Positions 1 through 6,418 of a stretch of DNA of 7,209 nucleotides are shown piece after piece. The stretch's first letter is position 1. The number at the start of each line of letters is the position of its first letter. Source of the stretch: a bacterium (GTDB lineage Bacteria; Armatimonadota; HRBIN16); assembly GCA_025057335.1 (NCBI GenBank), contig JANWXG010000136.1, forward strand, positions 1 to 7,209, written 5' to 3'. Both the position numbers and the translations under genes were made by a program. The notes under the pieces are model-generated. The model was not told where the DNA came from and did not search any database. It worked only from the letters and a program-made list of their open reading frames with translations.

Positions 1-700
1 TCCCCACGCCCGGGTATAGCGTTGCAGCAGTGAGGCTGCGCATGTTGGGCGAAGGGTTGACCCAGCGCAGCCCCGTCTGGTCATACCACTGCTCGCGCCT
101 CCAGCCTGCGCAGGAGATGACCTGCAGGTCGCATCGGGGGGCGCGCTCCGCACGGAAAAGCTGCGCCAGTTCGCCTACCGTCATCCCGTGTCGCAGAGGG
201 ATGGAGTGATACGCCACAAAGGAACGCTTGTCAGGGTCAGTAAGGCTTCCTTCTACGTCAGTACCGTTGACAGGGTTCACACGGTCCAGCACCACCATGC
301 GCACACCGTGCTGCGCGGCAGCCTCCATCGCCAGTCCTAACGTGGAGATGTAGGTGTAAAACCGACAGCCGATGTCTTGGATATCAAACACGAGCACATC
401 CACATCGCGCAACATCTGGGAAGTGGGCGCTTTGTGTTCTCCGTACAGGCTGTAGATGGGCAGTCCCGTCTCCGGGTGGCGGCTATCTTTCACCGGCTCA
501 TCGAGGATGCCCGCGAAGCCGTGTTCTGGGCTGAACAGGGCGGTCACCTTAACGCCAGCCTCCAGCATCACACGCCAGGTAGGTTTTCCGTCGCGCGTCA
601 GCCCTGTATGGTTCGTGAGAACCCCCACTCGCACCCCGCTCAACGATCGGCATCCCTGCTGAAGCAGCTGGTCGATTCCGTTCAGTACTGGTGTCCACAT
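1..700 (-). CDS. DUF1343 / NamZ-like exo-beta-N-acetylmuramidase (GH171), N-terminal 233 residues; 3' end outside window
   Basis: The family releases terminal N-acetylmuramic acid from peptidoglycan fragments, in cell-wall turnover or recovery. The reverse-strand reading shows the family hallmarks in order: VGVLTNHTGL (about 25-34), FSPEHGF (56-62), GLPIYSLYGE (79-88), VLVFDIQDIGCRFYTYIST (102-120), DRVNP (139-143), IPLRHGMTVGELA (167-179) and WVNPSPNM near the left edge. Family members are usually about 380-400 residues, so the C-terminal part is missing only because the window ends. The ATG at 700-698 is chosen because GAGAGG lies 6 bases upstream and the family N-terminus begins right after it. 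No signal peptide is visible (it starts MWTPVLNGIDQLL), so it may be cytoplasmic, unlike secreted relatives. The usual DRPNP motif reads DRVNP. Divergent from fmt. Family assignment is firm; the exact substrate is inferred. Confidence 0.9.
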   Translation of the reverse strand, partial: MWTPVLNGIDQLLQQGCRSLSGVRVGVLTNHTGLTRDGKPTWRVMLEAGVKVTALFSPEHGFAGILDEPVKDSRHPETGLPIYSLYGEHKAPTSQMLRDVDVLVFDIQDIGCRFYTYISTLGLAMEAAAQHGVRMVVLDRVNPVNGTDVEGSLTDPDKRSFVAYHSIPLRHGMTVGELAQLFRAERAPRCDLQVISCAGWRREQWYDQTGLRWVNPSPNMRSLTAATLYPGVG

Positions 701-706
701 AACAGA

Positions 707-712
707 CCTCTC
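707..712 (-). promoter_or_regulatory. Shine-Dalgarno site of the NamZ-like gene
   Basis: GAGAGG on the minus strand lies 6 bases before the ATG at 700-698. It supports this start over any codon further upstream in the intergenic region. Confidence 0.6.
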
Positions 713-864
713 ATCCTTCTCACCCTACAGGATTCCATTTCTCCAGTGACGGAGGTAACTCCCCATATACTACGTAGAGGCAAGACCATCACAGGCGTCT
801 GCAGAGCGGCTGGTGTTGCTGTGTTTGACATGGAAGCGCGTTCTTCCCTGCTCGGCGAGGAAGG

Positions 865-891
865 TGGACAAGGCTCATGTTCTGGTAGAAT
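865..891 (+). promoter_or_regulatory. Candidate sigma-70-type promoter for fmt
   Basis: TGGACA (865-870) and TAGAAT (886-891) each match the -35 and -10 consensus at five of six positions. Their 15-base spacing is shorter than the preferred 16-18. The AT-rich TAGAATATATA stretch stands out in this GC-rich region. Predicted from sequence alone; a leader of roughly 125 bases would precede fmt. Confidence 0.3.
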
Positions 892-1009
892 ATATACATC
901 CTCGTGAAGTCGCAGCGGTAGGACGAGCATCGGGTTCGTCATGCGCACTAGTTTGCCCAAGGTGCCCGTCTACTTATCGTCCTGCGCGGCACCAGCAACC
1001 GCTCTATGC

Positions 1010-1016
1010 AGGAGAG
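1010..1016 (+). promoter_or_regulatory. Shine-Dalgarno site that sets the fmt start
   Basis: AGGAGAG ends 8 bases before the GTG at 1025. It favours this GTG over the upstream in-frame ATG at 941. Confidence 0.65.
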
Positions 1017-1024
1017 TGCCAACG

Positions 1025-1987
1025 GTGAGAAGGGTTCTCTTTTTCGGGAGCAGCCAGTTTGCCGTACCGTCGTTACTTGCCCTGTTAGAAGCTGACTATG
1101 AGCTGCCCGTCGTCGTCACGCAGCCCGACCGTCCGACGGGCAGACATCTACGCCTGCAGCCTACTCCAGTGCGTCGTGTAGCAGAGGAGAGGGGACTGAC
1201 GGTATGGACCCCCGAAAAAGTGCGTCGCCGTGAGTTTCTTCAACAAGCGCAGGAGATTGCGCCTGACGTCGTTGTGGTTGCAGCGTTTGGGCAGATTCTG
1301 CCGCAGGCGTTGCTGGAGCTGCCCTCTAGCGGCTGGGCGTTGAATGTGCACGCCTCGCTGCTGCCCAAGTATCGTGGGGCTGCGCCAATCCAGTACGCTC
1401 TCCTGAACGATGAACAGCAGACAGGCGTTACGATTATGCAGATGGAGCCGACACTGGACACGGGACCCATCCTCACTCAGCGCGCATGTCCTATCCTCGC
1501 CGAGGACGACGCTGGCACGCTTGAGTCCAGGCTGGCGCAGATGGGCGCGGAGCTTCTGGTAGAGACCCTGCACCTGCTGGAGCGGGGAGAAGTGATGCCC
1601 CAACCGCAAGACCACGCCCGCGCCACCTACGCACCGCCCATCACGCGCGAGGACAGCATACTGCGCTGGGAGGAGACAGCGCGTCAAACGTGGTGTCGCG
1701 TGCGCGCCATGTCGCCCAAGCCGGGAGCAGGCTTCTTCTGGGGTGAAAGGTGGGTGAAGGTCTGGAAGTGTATACCCCTCAACGAAAGCACCGACTTGCC
1801 GCCTGGTACTGTGCTGCAGGTGGAACGGGAGACGGTGCAAGTTGCCTGTGGTGCAGGCACAGTGCTGCAACTACGAGAGGTGCAACCCGAAAGCCGCCCC
1901 CGCATGAGTGCAGGAGACTGGGCGCGCGGCGCGAGGCTGCAAAGCGGGAGCAGAATGGCGGGCGGAGAACCCTCGGAGAGGAAATAA
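1025..1987 (+). CDS. fmt: Methionyl-tRNA formyltransferase
   Basis: Transfers a formyl group from 10-formyl-tetrahydrofolate to the amino group of Met on initiator tRNA, in the cytoplasm. At 320 residues it is close to E. coli Fmt (315). The N-terminal formyltransferase fold has the start VLFFGSSQFAVP, the loop QPDRPTGR (33-40), and NVHASLLPKYRGAAPI (107-122). The catalytic triad is expected at Asn107, His109 and Asp145 (E. coli Asn106, His108, Asp144). The C-terminal tRNA-binding domain follows, with WCRVRAMSPKPGAGFF, although the usual YA-x-K-I before it reads YAPPI, lacking the common Lys. The GTG start is chosen from AGGAGAG 8 bases upstream and because the family's first strand begins there. 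No def gene lies next to it, unlike in many bacteria. Confidence 0.95.
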   Translation: MRRVLFFGSSQFAVPSLLALLEADYELPVVVTQPDRPTGRHLRLQPTPVRRVAEERGLTVWTPEKVRRREFLQQAQEIAPDVVVVAAFGQILPQALLELPSSGWALNVHASLLPKYRGAAPIQYALLNDEQQTGVTIMQMEPTLDTGPILTQRACPILAEDDAGTLESRLAQMGAELLVETLHLLERGEVMPQPQDHARATYAPPITREDSILRWEETARQTWCRVRAMSPKPGAGFFWGERWVKVWKCIPLNESTDLPPGTVLQVERETVQVACGAGTVLQLREVQPESRPRMSAGDWARGARLQSGSRMAGGEPSERK

Positions 1988-2202
1988 CCCCAGCCGTGGA
2001 ACTCTCCTTCTTGCAGCTCCAAAGCGGTACGCGAAATAGGCGCTCGGCATAACGGCAGAGGCTCCCCAGACAGCGACGATGGCTGCGTAGTCCTACCCCT
2101 CACAAGAGGCGAAGCCCCTGCCAAAGCTGACCTCAGGCGAGTAACGACTTCGAAGAGCCTCTCCCTTTAAACATTGTCATTTCGCTCTACAGCGGAATCC
2201 TG

Positions 2203-2208
2203 TATACT
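2203..2208 (+). promoter_or_regulatory. Candidate -10 element for the phosphohexomutase gene
   Basis: TATACT matches the -10 consensus at five of six positions and sits in a locally AT-richer stretch. The hexamer 17 bases upstream (TTTCGC, 2180-2185) is a poor -35. TTGTCA at 2174-2179 is a better hexamer but 23 bases away. Transcription would begin near 2215, giving a leader of about 90 bases. Confidence 0.3.
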
Positions 2209-2288
2209 TTTCCTTGGGGAAATGTTGGCGCATCGGTTCATCCATAACTGCAACCACGGGCTGCGTAGAGCACCTAAAAACAGCGTAT

Positions 2289-2294
2289 GGAGGT
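2289..2294 (+). promoter_or_regulatory. Shine-Dalgarno site that sets the phosphohexomutase start
   Basis: GGAGGT lies 9 bases before the GTG at 2304. It decides for this start rather than the in-frame TTG at 2214, which would add 30 residues with no family counterpart. Confidence 0.75.
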
Positions 2295-2303
2295 GGTGAC
2301 AGG

Positions 2304-3719
2304 GTGAGTCAGGTGGAGATTCGTTTTGGCACAGATGGTTGGCGCGGCGTGATAGATGAGGATTTCAACGAGGCGAACGTGCGCCTCGTCGCGCGAGCAG
2401 TAGCCGCATATCTGCATGAGGCGAAGCCTTCTGGACGTGGCGTGCTGGTGGGCTACGACCATCGTCTCAGGTCCGAGGTGTTTGCACGGGTGGCGGCGGA
2501 AGAGCTGGCACGGTGTGGGTTGCCGACAGTGCTCTCCGATCGCGCGCTGTCCTCTCCTGCATTGTCGTTTGCGGTCTACCATCGCAAGGCGCAGGGTGGC
2601 GTGATGATTACTGCGAGCCACAACCCCCCCCAATTTAATGGCTTCAAGTTCAAGGCGAACTATGGAGGCTCCGCTCTGCCCGAAATTACGGAGCGGATCG
2701 AGGCGCATCTGCAGCGGATACTGGCAGGCGAATCCGCCGACAGCCACTCCCCTGCCGAACTGCGCGTGGAGAACCTCACTGCTGAGTACCTACAGCATCT
2801 GAGGACGCTGGTAGACCTGTCACGTATCGTGGACGCAGGCTGGAAAGTGGTGACTGACGCGATGCACGGTTCGGGCGCTGGTTACCTGCCTGCCTTGCTA
2901 CAGGGAGGACGTACACGAGTGACTGCTATCCGCGAGCACCGTGACACGCAGTTCGGTGGAGTTAATCCGGAGCCTATCGCATCGAATCTCAGTCTACTCA
3001 TCGAGACAGTGCGCCACGAAGGAGCGGACATCGGCATCGCGCTAGACGGTGACGCCGACCGCGTAGGCGCGGTAGATGAACAGGGCAGCTTCGTGGACAG
3101 CCATCGTATCTTCGCCATCATCCTGTACCATTTGGTGCAACGGCGCGGCTGGCGCGGTCGCGTGGTGAAAACGGTCTCCACGACCAACATGATCGATGCC
3201 CTCTGCCAGCGGTTCGGCTTGCCGCTGACGGTGACGCCCATCGGCTTCAAGTACATTTGCGAAAACATGCTGCAGGGCGACGTGCTTATCGGTGGAGAGG
3301 AAAGTGGCGGCATCGGTATCCAGCACCATCTCCCCGAACGCGATGGCGTGCTCATGGGGCTGATGCTGCTAGAGGCGATGACGCTGAGCGGAAAGCGGTT
3401 GAGCGAGCTAGTGCAGGAGATTTTCGACCTCGTGGGTGAGCATCACTACGGACGCATCGACCTGCACCTGGAGCGCGAGGAGATGCCTGCCGCTCGCCAG
3501 CGTATTGCGCAGACGGAGGCGCGAGAGATAGCGGGACTGCCCGTGCAGAAGATTGACCGCATGGACGGTACCAAGTTCCTGTTCGGGAATGGCGCCTGGC
3601 TGTTGCTGCGGGCGTCGGGCACAGAGCCTGTCGTGCGCGTGTACGCCGAAGCGACCTCGCCAGAGTGGGTACAGAAACTACTCAACGCAGGCGAGGAGCT
3701 CGTGCGAGGAAAAAAGTAG
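2304..3719 (+). CDS. Phosphoglucomutase/phosphomannomutase (alpha-D-phosphohexomutase family)
   Basis: Interconverts hexose 1-phosphate and 6-phosphate through a phosphoserine enzyme and a bisphosphate intermediate. It supplies precursors for glycogen, cell-wall or surface sugars. The 471-residue length fits the family. It starts with IRFGTDGWRG (6-15). The catalytic loop is TASHNP (103-108, Ser105 being the phosphorylated serine). The metal loop is DGDADR (248-253, three Asp ligands). The sugar-specificity loop is GGEESGG (330-336), and the phosphate-binding loop is RASGTEP (436-442), so all four domains are complete. GEESGG is typical of enzymes acting on glucose and/or mannose phosphates; the preferred sugar cannot be read from sequence. 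GTG start with a strong Shine-Dalgarno. Converges with the methyltransferase gene, 86 bases away, with no good terminator between them. Confidence 0.93.
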   Translation: MSQVEIRFGTDGWRGVIDEDFNEANVRLVARAVAAYLHEAKPSGRGVLVGYDHRLRSEVFARVAAEELARCGLPTVLSDRALSSPALSFAVYHRKAQGGVMITASHNPPQFNGFKFKANYGGSALPEITERIEAHLQRILAGESADSHSPAELRVENLTAEYLQHLRTLVDLSRIVDAGWKVVTDAMHGSGAGYLPALLQGGRTRVTAIREHRDTQFGGVNPEPIASNLSLLIETVRHEGADIGIALDGDADRVGAVDEQGSFVDSHRIFAIILYHLVQRRGWRGRVVKTVSTTNMIDALCQRFGLPLTVTPIGFKYICENMLQGDVLIGGEESGGIGIQHHLPERDGVLMGLMLLEAMTLSGKRLSELVQEIFDLVGEHHYGRIDLHLEREEMPAARQRIAQTEAREIAGLPVQKIDRMDGTKFLFGNGAWLLLRASGTEPVVRVYAEATSPEWVQKLLNAGEELVRGKK

Positions 3720-3805
3720 TCCGCGCACTGGCGTGGCGCCGTTGGCGTTCATCGAGGTCAACCACCGTTGCCAGCGGGCGTTGGGAGCGTGACGCAGCCG
3801 ACACC
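3720..3805. other. Convergent gap between the mutase and methyltransferase genes
   Basis: 86 bases between two stop codons. The only structure is an imperfect inverted repeat, CAGCCGAC (3795-3802) with GTCGGGCTG (3820-3828), that spans the methyltransferase stop. It has no T-run, so no clear terminator can be called for either gene. Confidence 0.4.
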
Positions 3806-4609
3806 CTAGCGCGCCCTGCGTCGGGCTGCCAGCTCTTCACCGCCCGCTCTGAGGCGGTAGACCCTCTCCTGTAACCGACGCAGCGCGAATTCATAATATT
3901 GCGGGACAATTTCGAACCCGATATACCTTCTTGCCATCTGCTGGGCGACGACTGCCACTTGCCCAGAGCCCAAGAACGGGTCGAGCACGATATCGCCTTC
4001 CCGCGAAGAGTACTGCAAAATCTTCCGGATAAGCTCCGCAGGCAGCTTGGTCGGCGTTTTCACATCCCCGTTCCAGTATTCTCGAGGAATGACCCATACA
4101 TCCTCCATATCGCGGTAGCGCGCGTTGCCACCGTCGGGCAAGCGGCTGTCAGCAGCGAAGCGGGCATCAGGATAGAACCGGCGCAAACGGTCATCCTTAC
4201 AAACGTAGAGGCAATGATAATGGGAGGTGACGAAACGGCGTTTTGTGCATACCCCGAACTGGTACTTCCAGATGATGTGGTTGACAGTGATGAAGCCCAC
4301 CTCGTCTAGCGCATTCAGAATATCTTTGAGGTTATTCCATCCAGAAAAGACATACATACTGCCCGAGCCTTTTAGCACGCGGTATGCCTCTCGCATCCAA
4401 GAAAGGGTGAACTCGTAGTACTCCTCCGCGGGAACCTCGTTGTATCCCTCCAACACACGCCCCTGCGTGCGATTGTAATTCGAACGCTTGGCGCGAAAGT
4501 GGATAGCGAACGGCGGGTCAGTCACGATAAGGTCTACGAAGTCTGCGGGCATTTGCTTCATGCCTTCGCGGCAGTCCATGAGGTAAATTCGGTCTAGCTC
4601 CACCTGCAT
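3806..4609 (-). CDS. Orphan beta-class DNA methyltransferase (probably N6-adenine; N4-cytosine possible)
   Basis: Transfers methyl from S-adenosylmethionine to an exocyclic amino group in DNA. In 267 residues the motifs come in the beta-class order. Catalytic motif IV is TDPPF (30-34), followed by a target-recognition region (about 115-180). Then comes the motif X region KTPTKLPAELIRKIL (184-198), then motif I LDPFLGSGQ (209-217), with GFEI (231-234) ending the cofactor site. DPPF rather than SPPY favours adenine. The ATG start is supported by GGGAGGAA 6 bases upstream. No restriction endonuclease gene is in the window, so it is an orphan here; a partner outside the window cannot be excluded. 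The C-terminus is rich in Arg. It lies 41 bases past the stop codon of a decayed HEPN gene and may once have been cotranscribed with it. Confidence 0.88.
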   Translation of the reverse strand: MQVELDRIYLMDCREGMKQMPADFVDLIVTDPPFAIHFRAKRSNYNRTQGRVLEGYNEVPAEEYYEFTLSWMREAYRVLKGSGSMYVFSGWNNLKDILNALDEVGFITVNHIIWKYQFGVCTKRRFVTSHYHCLYVCKDDRLRRFYPDARFAADSRLPDGGNARYRDMEDVWVIPREYWNGDVKTPTKLPAELIRKILQYSSREGDIVLDPFLGSGQVAVVAQQMARRYIGFEIVPQYYEFALRRLQERVYRLRAGGEELAARRRAR

Positions 4610-4615
4610 GAAACG

Positions 4616-4623
4616 TTCCTCCC
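4616..4623 (-). promoter_or_regulatory. Strong Shine-Dalgarno site of the methyltransferase gene
   Basis: GGGAGGAA on the minus strand lies 6 bases before the ATG at 4609-4607. It is one of the best ribosome binding sites in the window. Confidence 0.7.
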
Positions 4624-4650
4624 GATGTGTGCTCTTGTCGCCTCAGAGGA

Positions 4651-4800
4651 CTACTGCATACCAACGTCGTCCAGAGGTATGCGTCTACCCCGCCGTAGAC
4701 ACGCTCCTGGTGGGTCACCTGCGTCTTCGCGTGCGGGGGAGCGCGCCACCATTTGCCAACGCCTTACTGGCGCCTCGTCAATACACTGCGCTGGTACAAC
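4651..4800 (-). pseudogene. Decayed second copy of the HEPN (HepT-like) toxin gene, C-terminal half
   Basis: This stretch aligns with the intact HEPN gene at 6513-6944 in the same orientation. Block 4741-4782 matches 6648-6689 at 35 of 42 bases. Block 4713-4731 matches 6566-6584 at 16 of 19. Block 4674-4688 matches 6531-6545 at 14 of 15. GCGCTGGT recurs at 4788-4795 and 6696-6703. Reverse-strand translations give LYQRSV, then DEAPVRRWQMVARS, AREDAG and VDAYLWTTLV, against LHQRGV, DEPLARRLQMMARF, AREDVG and VGAYLGTRLM in the intact protein. The homologous stop codon is TAG at 4653-4651. The copy is dead: one base is lost between 4782 and 4788, 54 bases are missing between 4731 and 4741, and there is a further 4-base indel. 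The deletion removes the RNLLVHRY motif. The N-terminal half is not clearly recognisable. Confidence 0.8.
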
Positions 4801-5020
4801 ATCCACTTCGCTCCTGCCGCAATGTCCCCTCTACTACCCGCAGAAACCCCTGTCCCCCAGCTGGACTTCGGTCGCCGCCGCGCCCACCATCTCCCCCCAC
4901 TATCCATAGCCGCGTCGCAGGAGGTATCCAAAGGCAGAATACATGCCTCGCTTTCAGTGCGTGAAGCAGATTCGCAGGAAGACAAGGAGAGTTCCTGCAC
5001 GAGGGAATGCGCGAAAAGCC
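4801..5020. other. Unassigned stretch upstream of the HEPN relic
   Basis: No credible gene. If the relic were full length, its 5' half should lie here. A reverse-strand translation near 4945-4970 gives NLLHALKAR, faintly like DLHVLQAR at the intact HEPN N-terminus, but spacing and frame do not fit without more deletions. It also holds a perfect inverted repeat at 4974-4998. Confidence 0.4.
4974..4998. repeat. Perfect 7-bp inverted repeat with 11-base centre
   Basis: GCAGGAA (4974-4980) and TTCCTGC (4992-4998) can form a hairpin. No T-run follows on either strand, so it is not a standard terminator. Part of it (4984-4995) reads AAGGAGAGTTCC, the reverse complement of 1998-2009 in the fmt-mutase gap, which hints at a small dispersed element. 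Confidence 0.4.
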
Positions 5021-5021
5021 G

Positions 5022-5047
5022 CCTCCAGAAAACAGCCCCTCTGGAGG
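5022..5047 (-). terminator. Candidate rho-independent terminator after the ATPase gene
   Basis: The 8-bp stem CCTCCAGA (5022-5029) / TCTGGAGG (5040-5047) with a 10-base loop starts 27 bases past the ATPase stop codon. On the minus strand it is followed after four bases by TTTT. The stem is strong and well placed; the T-run is short and slightly displaced. Confidence 0.5.
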
Positions 5048-5074
5048 ATGCTCCATCATGCTCATAGGAGTATC

Positions 5075-6391
5075 TTATCCCACTTCTTCCCCCTGGAGAA
5101 ACCAGTCCAGTGCTGTTCGCGCCGCAACCCCTTCGGGAAGAGGGTGTGGAGCAGGATGGAGTGTGATGAGAACTCGCTGAGCACGTGGATATCCCTGGGA
5201 TGCCTCCATCAGCGCACGAATCTCTCGCTCGGCAGTTTGAGCATCTGTCAGGTCAGCACACACTTGGATTAGCTCTTCCCGCCCATCCCAATAGCGCGCG
5301 AGAAAGTCCACCTCATGCCCTTGTGGCGTGCGCACATAGTGCACTTCAGCACCGCGCCGTTCCAGCTCTATCAGCACACAGGTCTCCAGAGAATGCCCGA
5401 TGTTTGTGCGCCCGCTTCGGTCGTATAATGGTATCAACGCGGGGTCGACGGGATACACCTTGCGCGGATTCACCATCCTCTGCCGTTCCGAGGAAGCTGC
5501 TATGGCGACAGTGCGTACCAGAAAGGCGTCTTCCAGATACGATACGTAAGAGTAGACGCTCTCCTTGCCAACGGCGATACCCTGCGAGCGCAACTCGTTG
5601 TACATCTTGTTCACGCTGAACATCCCCGCAGGGTTTCCCAACAGCGTTCTGACCATCCAGCGCAAGGCAACAGGATGAGACACGTCGTAGCGCTCGATCA
5701 CATCTCGGAGAAGCACCAGGTCCACGTAACTGCGGAGGAGCTGGTAGCGGTCGAAAGGATGCACTCCCTGCGCTTCGGGAAAGCCCCCGTCCCGCAGGTA
5801 TGCCTCCAGCTGGTTTTGCAACAGGGAACGTTCTGCTTTCGACAAGTGCGTTACTGGTTGTTCTGGTTCGCATCGAAGGTGGCGCAGATATTCCCTGAAG
5901 CTGAAGGGGTACAGACGCACCTCCATCGCACGCCCGCGCATGCTGGTGGCAACCTCTCGTGATAACAGCCGTGCGGAAGAGCCCGAAAGGAAAACCTCCA
6001 CCTTCTCAGTATCCATCAGTCGTCGCACAAACATCTCCCACCCTGAAACGACCTGAACCTCGTCCAAGAAGAACACGACCGTCTCGCGGTCGCGCTTCTG
6101 AGGATAAAGCAGATAATACTCCTCGACCAGCATCTGCAGATCAGTGACCTGCATCCCCATTAGCCGCTCGTCCTCGAAGCTGAAGAAAAGCAGTGCCTCG
6201 CGAGGTACTCCTGCTCTCAGTCGCTCCTCCAGAACCTGCCACAGAAAGGTGGTCTTGCCCACGCGACGCATCCCCACCACTGCTATCGCTTTGCCCGGAA
6301 CCTGAGGCAGGCGCACATCACGCGGCGTCAAGGGGGGAGGTGTCGTGCGTACCCCGTCCACGATTTTCTGCCGAATCACTTCTCGCATCAT
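5075..6391 (-). CDS. AAA_14 / DUF4143 family ATPase
   Basis: A 438-residue P-loop ATPase of a widespread but poorly characterised bacterial and archaeal family often encoded in mobile or accessory regions. The N-terminal AAA_14 domain has Walker A GMRRVGKTT (40-48), Walker B VVFFLDEVQ (105-113), the sensor-like strand VFLSGSSARLLS, and MRGRAMEVRLYPFSFREYL. The middle has DGGFPEAQ and LVLLRDVIERYDV, followed by a winged-helix-like part. The C-terminal DUF4143 region has GHEVDFLARYW (about 359-369) and ELIQVCADL (373-381). This is a nuclease-fold-like end in which the usual PD-(D/E)XK lysine position is not evident, so nuclease activity is doubtful. Two adjacent ATG codons (6391 and 6388) begin the frame without a clear Shine-Dalgarno. 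It has its own candidate promoter and follows the MNT-HEPN pair by 121 bases. Its specific role is unknown. Confidence 0.88.
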   Translation of the reverse strand: MMREVIRQKIVDGVRTTPPPLTPRDVRLPQVPGKAIAVVGMRRVGKTTFLWQVLEERLRAGVPREALLFFSFEDERLMGMQVTDLQMLVEEYYLLYPQKRDRETVVFFLDEVQVVSGWEMFVRRLMDTEKVEVFLSGSSARLLSREVATSMRGRAMEVRLYPFSFREYLRHLRCEPEQPVTHLSKAERSLLQNQLEAYLRDGGFPEAQGVHPFDRYQLLRSYVDLVLLRDVIERYDVSHPVALRWMVRTLLGNPAGMFSVNKMYNELRSQGIAVGKESVYSYVSYLEDAFLVRTVAIAASSERQRMVNPRKVYPVDPALIPLYDRSGRTNIGHSLETCVLIELERRGAEVHYVRTPQGHEVDFLARYWDGREELIQVCADLTDAQTAEREIRALMEASQGYPRAQRVLITLHPAPHPLPEGVAARTALDWFLQGEEVG

Positions 6392-6418
6392 GGTTGCACT
6401 TCAGCATTTCTGGAGACT

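Larger units (their letters stand above)
701..1024. other. Divergent intergenic region between the NamZ-like gene and fmt
   Basis: About 324 bases separate two divergent starts, so promoters for both genes should lie here. Several short overlapping reading frames cross it, but none resembles a protein family or has a convincing ribosome binding site. I see no RNA gene. The fmt reading frame stays open upstream to an ATG at 941, but that 28-residue extension is not expected for Fmt. Confidence 0.5.
1988..2303. other. Gene-free region and mutase leader between fmt and the phosphohexomutase
   Basis: About 316 bases with no credible gene. It contains an 8-base inverted repeat (AGAGGCTC at 2057-2064, GAGCCTCT at 2155-2162), a 10-base direct repeat GGCTGCGTAG (2081-2090 and 2259-2268), and GGAACTCTCCTT (1998-2009), which recurs inverted at 4984-4995. 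No clear rho-independent terminator follows fmt and no known riboswitch class is recognised. The right end forms the leader of the mutase. It may hold a dispersed repeat or structured leader; this is unproven. Confidence 0.4.

Noticed and set aside
825..830. Perfect TTGACA as a -35 element
   Set aside because: No -10-like hexamer lies 15-19 bases downstream on the plus strand.
377..907. 176-codon plus-strand open frame
   Set aside because: It is antisense to the NamZ-like gene, resembles no family, and runs into the intergenic region.
682..960. 92-codon minus-strand frame upstream of the NamZ-like gene
   Set aside because: It overlaps the NamZ start in another frame, has no good ribosome binding site and no recognisable motif.
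941..1024. ATG at 941 as the fmt start
   Set aside because: It would add 28 residues not found in Fmt. The GTG at 1025 has a well-placed AGGAGAG and matches the family N-terminus.
1148..1870. 240-codon minus-strand frame
   Set aside because: Shadow of fmt; low-complexity composition driven by GC-rich codons.
1684..2124. 146-codon minus-strand frame reaching into the fmt-mutase gap
   Set aside because: Mostly antisense to fmt, with no motif. It may reflect a repeat in the gap but is not supported as a gene.
2214..2303. TTG at 2214 as the mutase start
   Set aside because: It adds 30 residues outside the family fold. The GTG at 2304 has GGAGGT 9 bases upstream.
3795..3828. Imperfect inverted repeat as a bidirectional terminator
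   Set aside because: It overlaps the methyltransferase stop, has a bulged stem and no T-run on either side.
4608..5067. Several 78-118-codon frames on both strands
   Set aside because: None has a family motif or convincing start. Parts on the minus strand are fragments of the HEPN relic in shifted frames.
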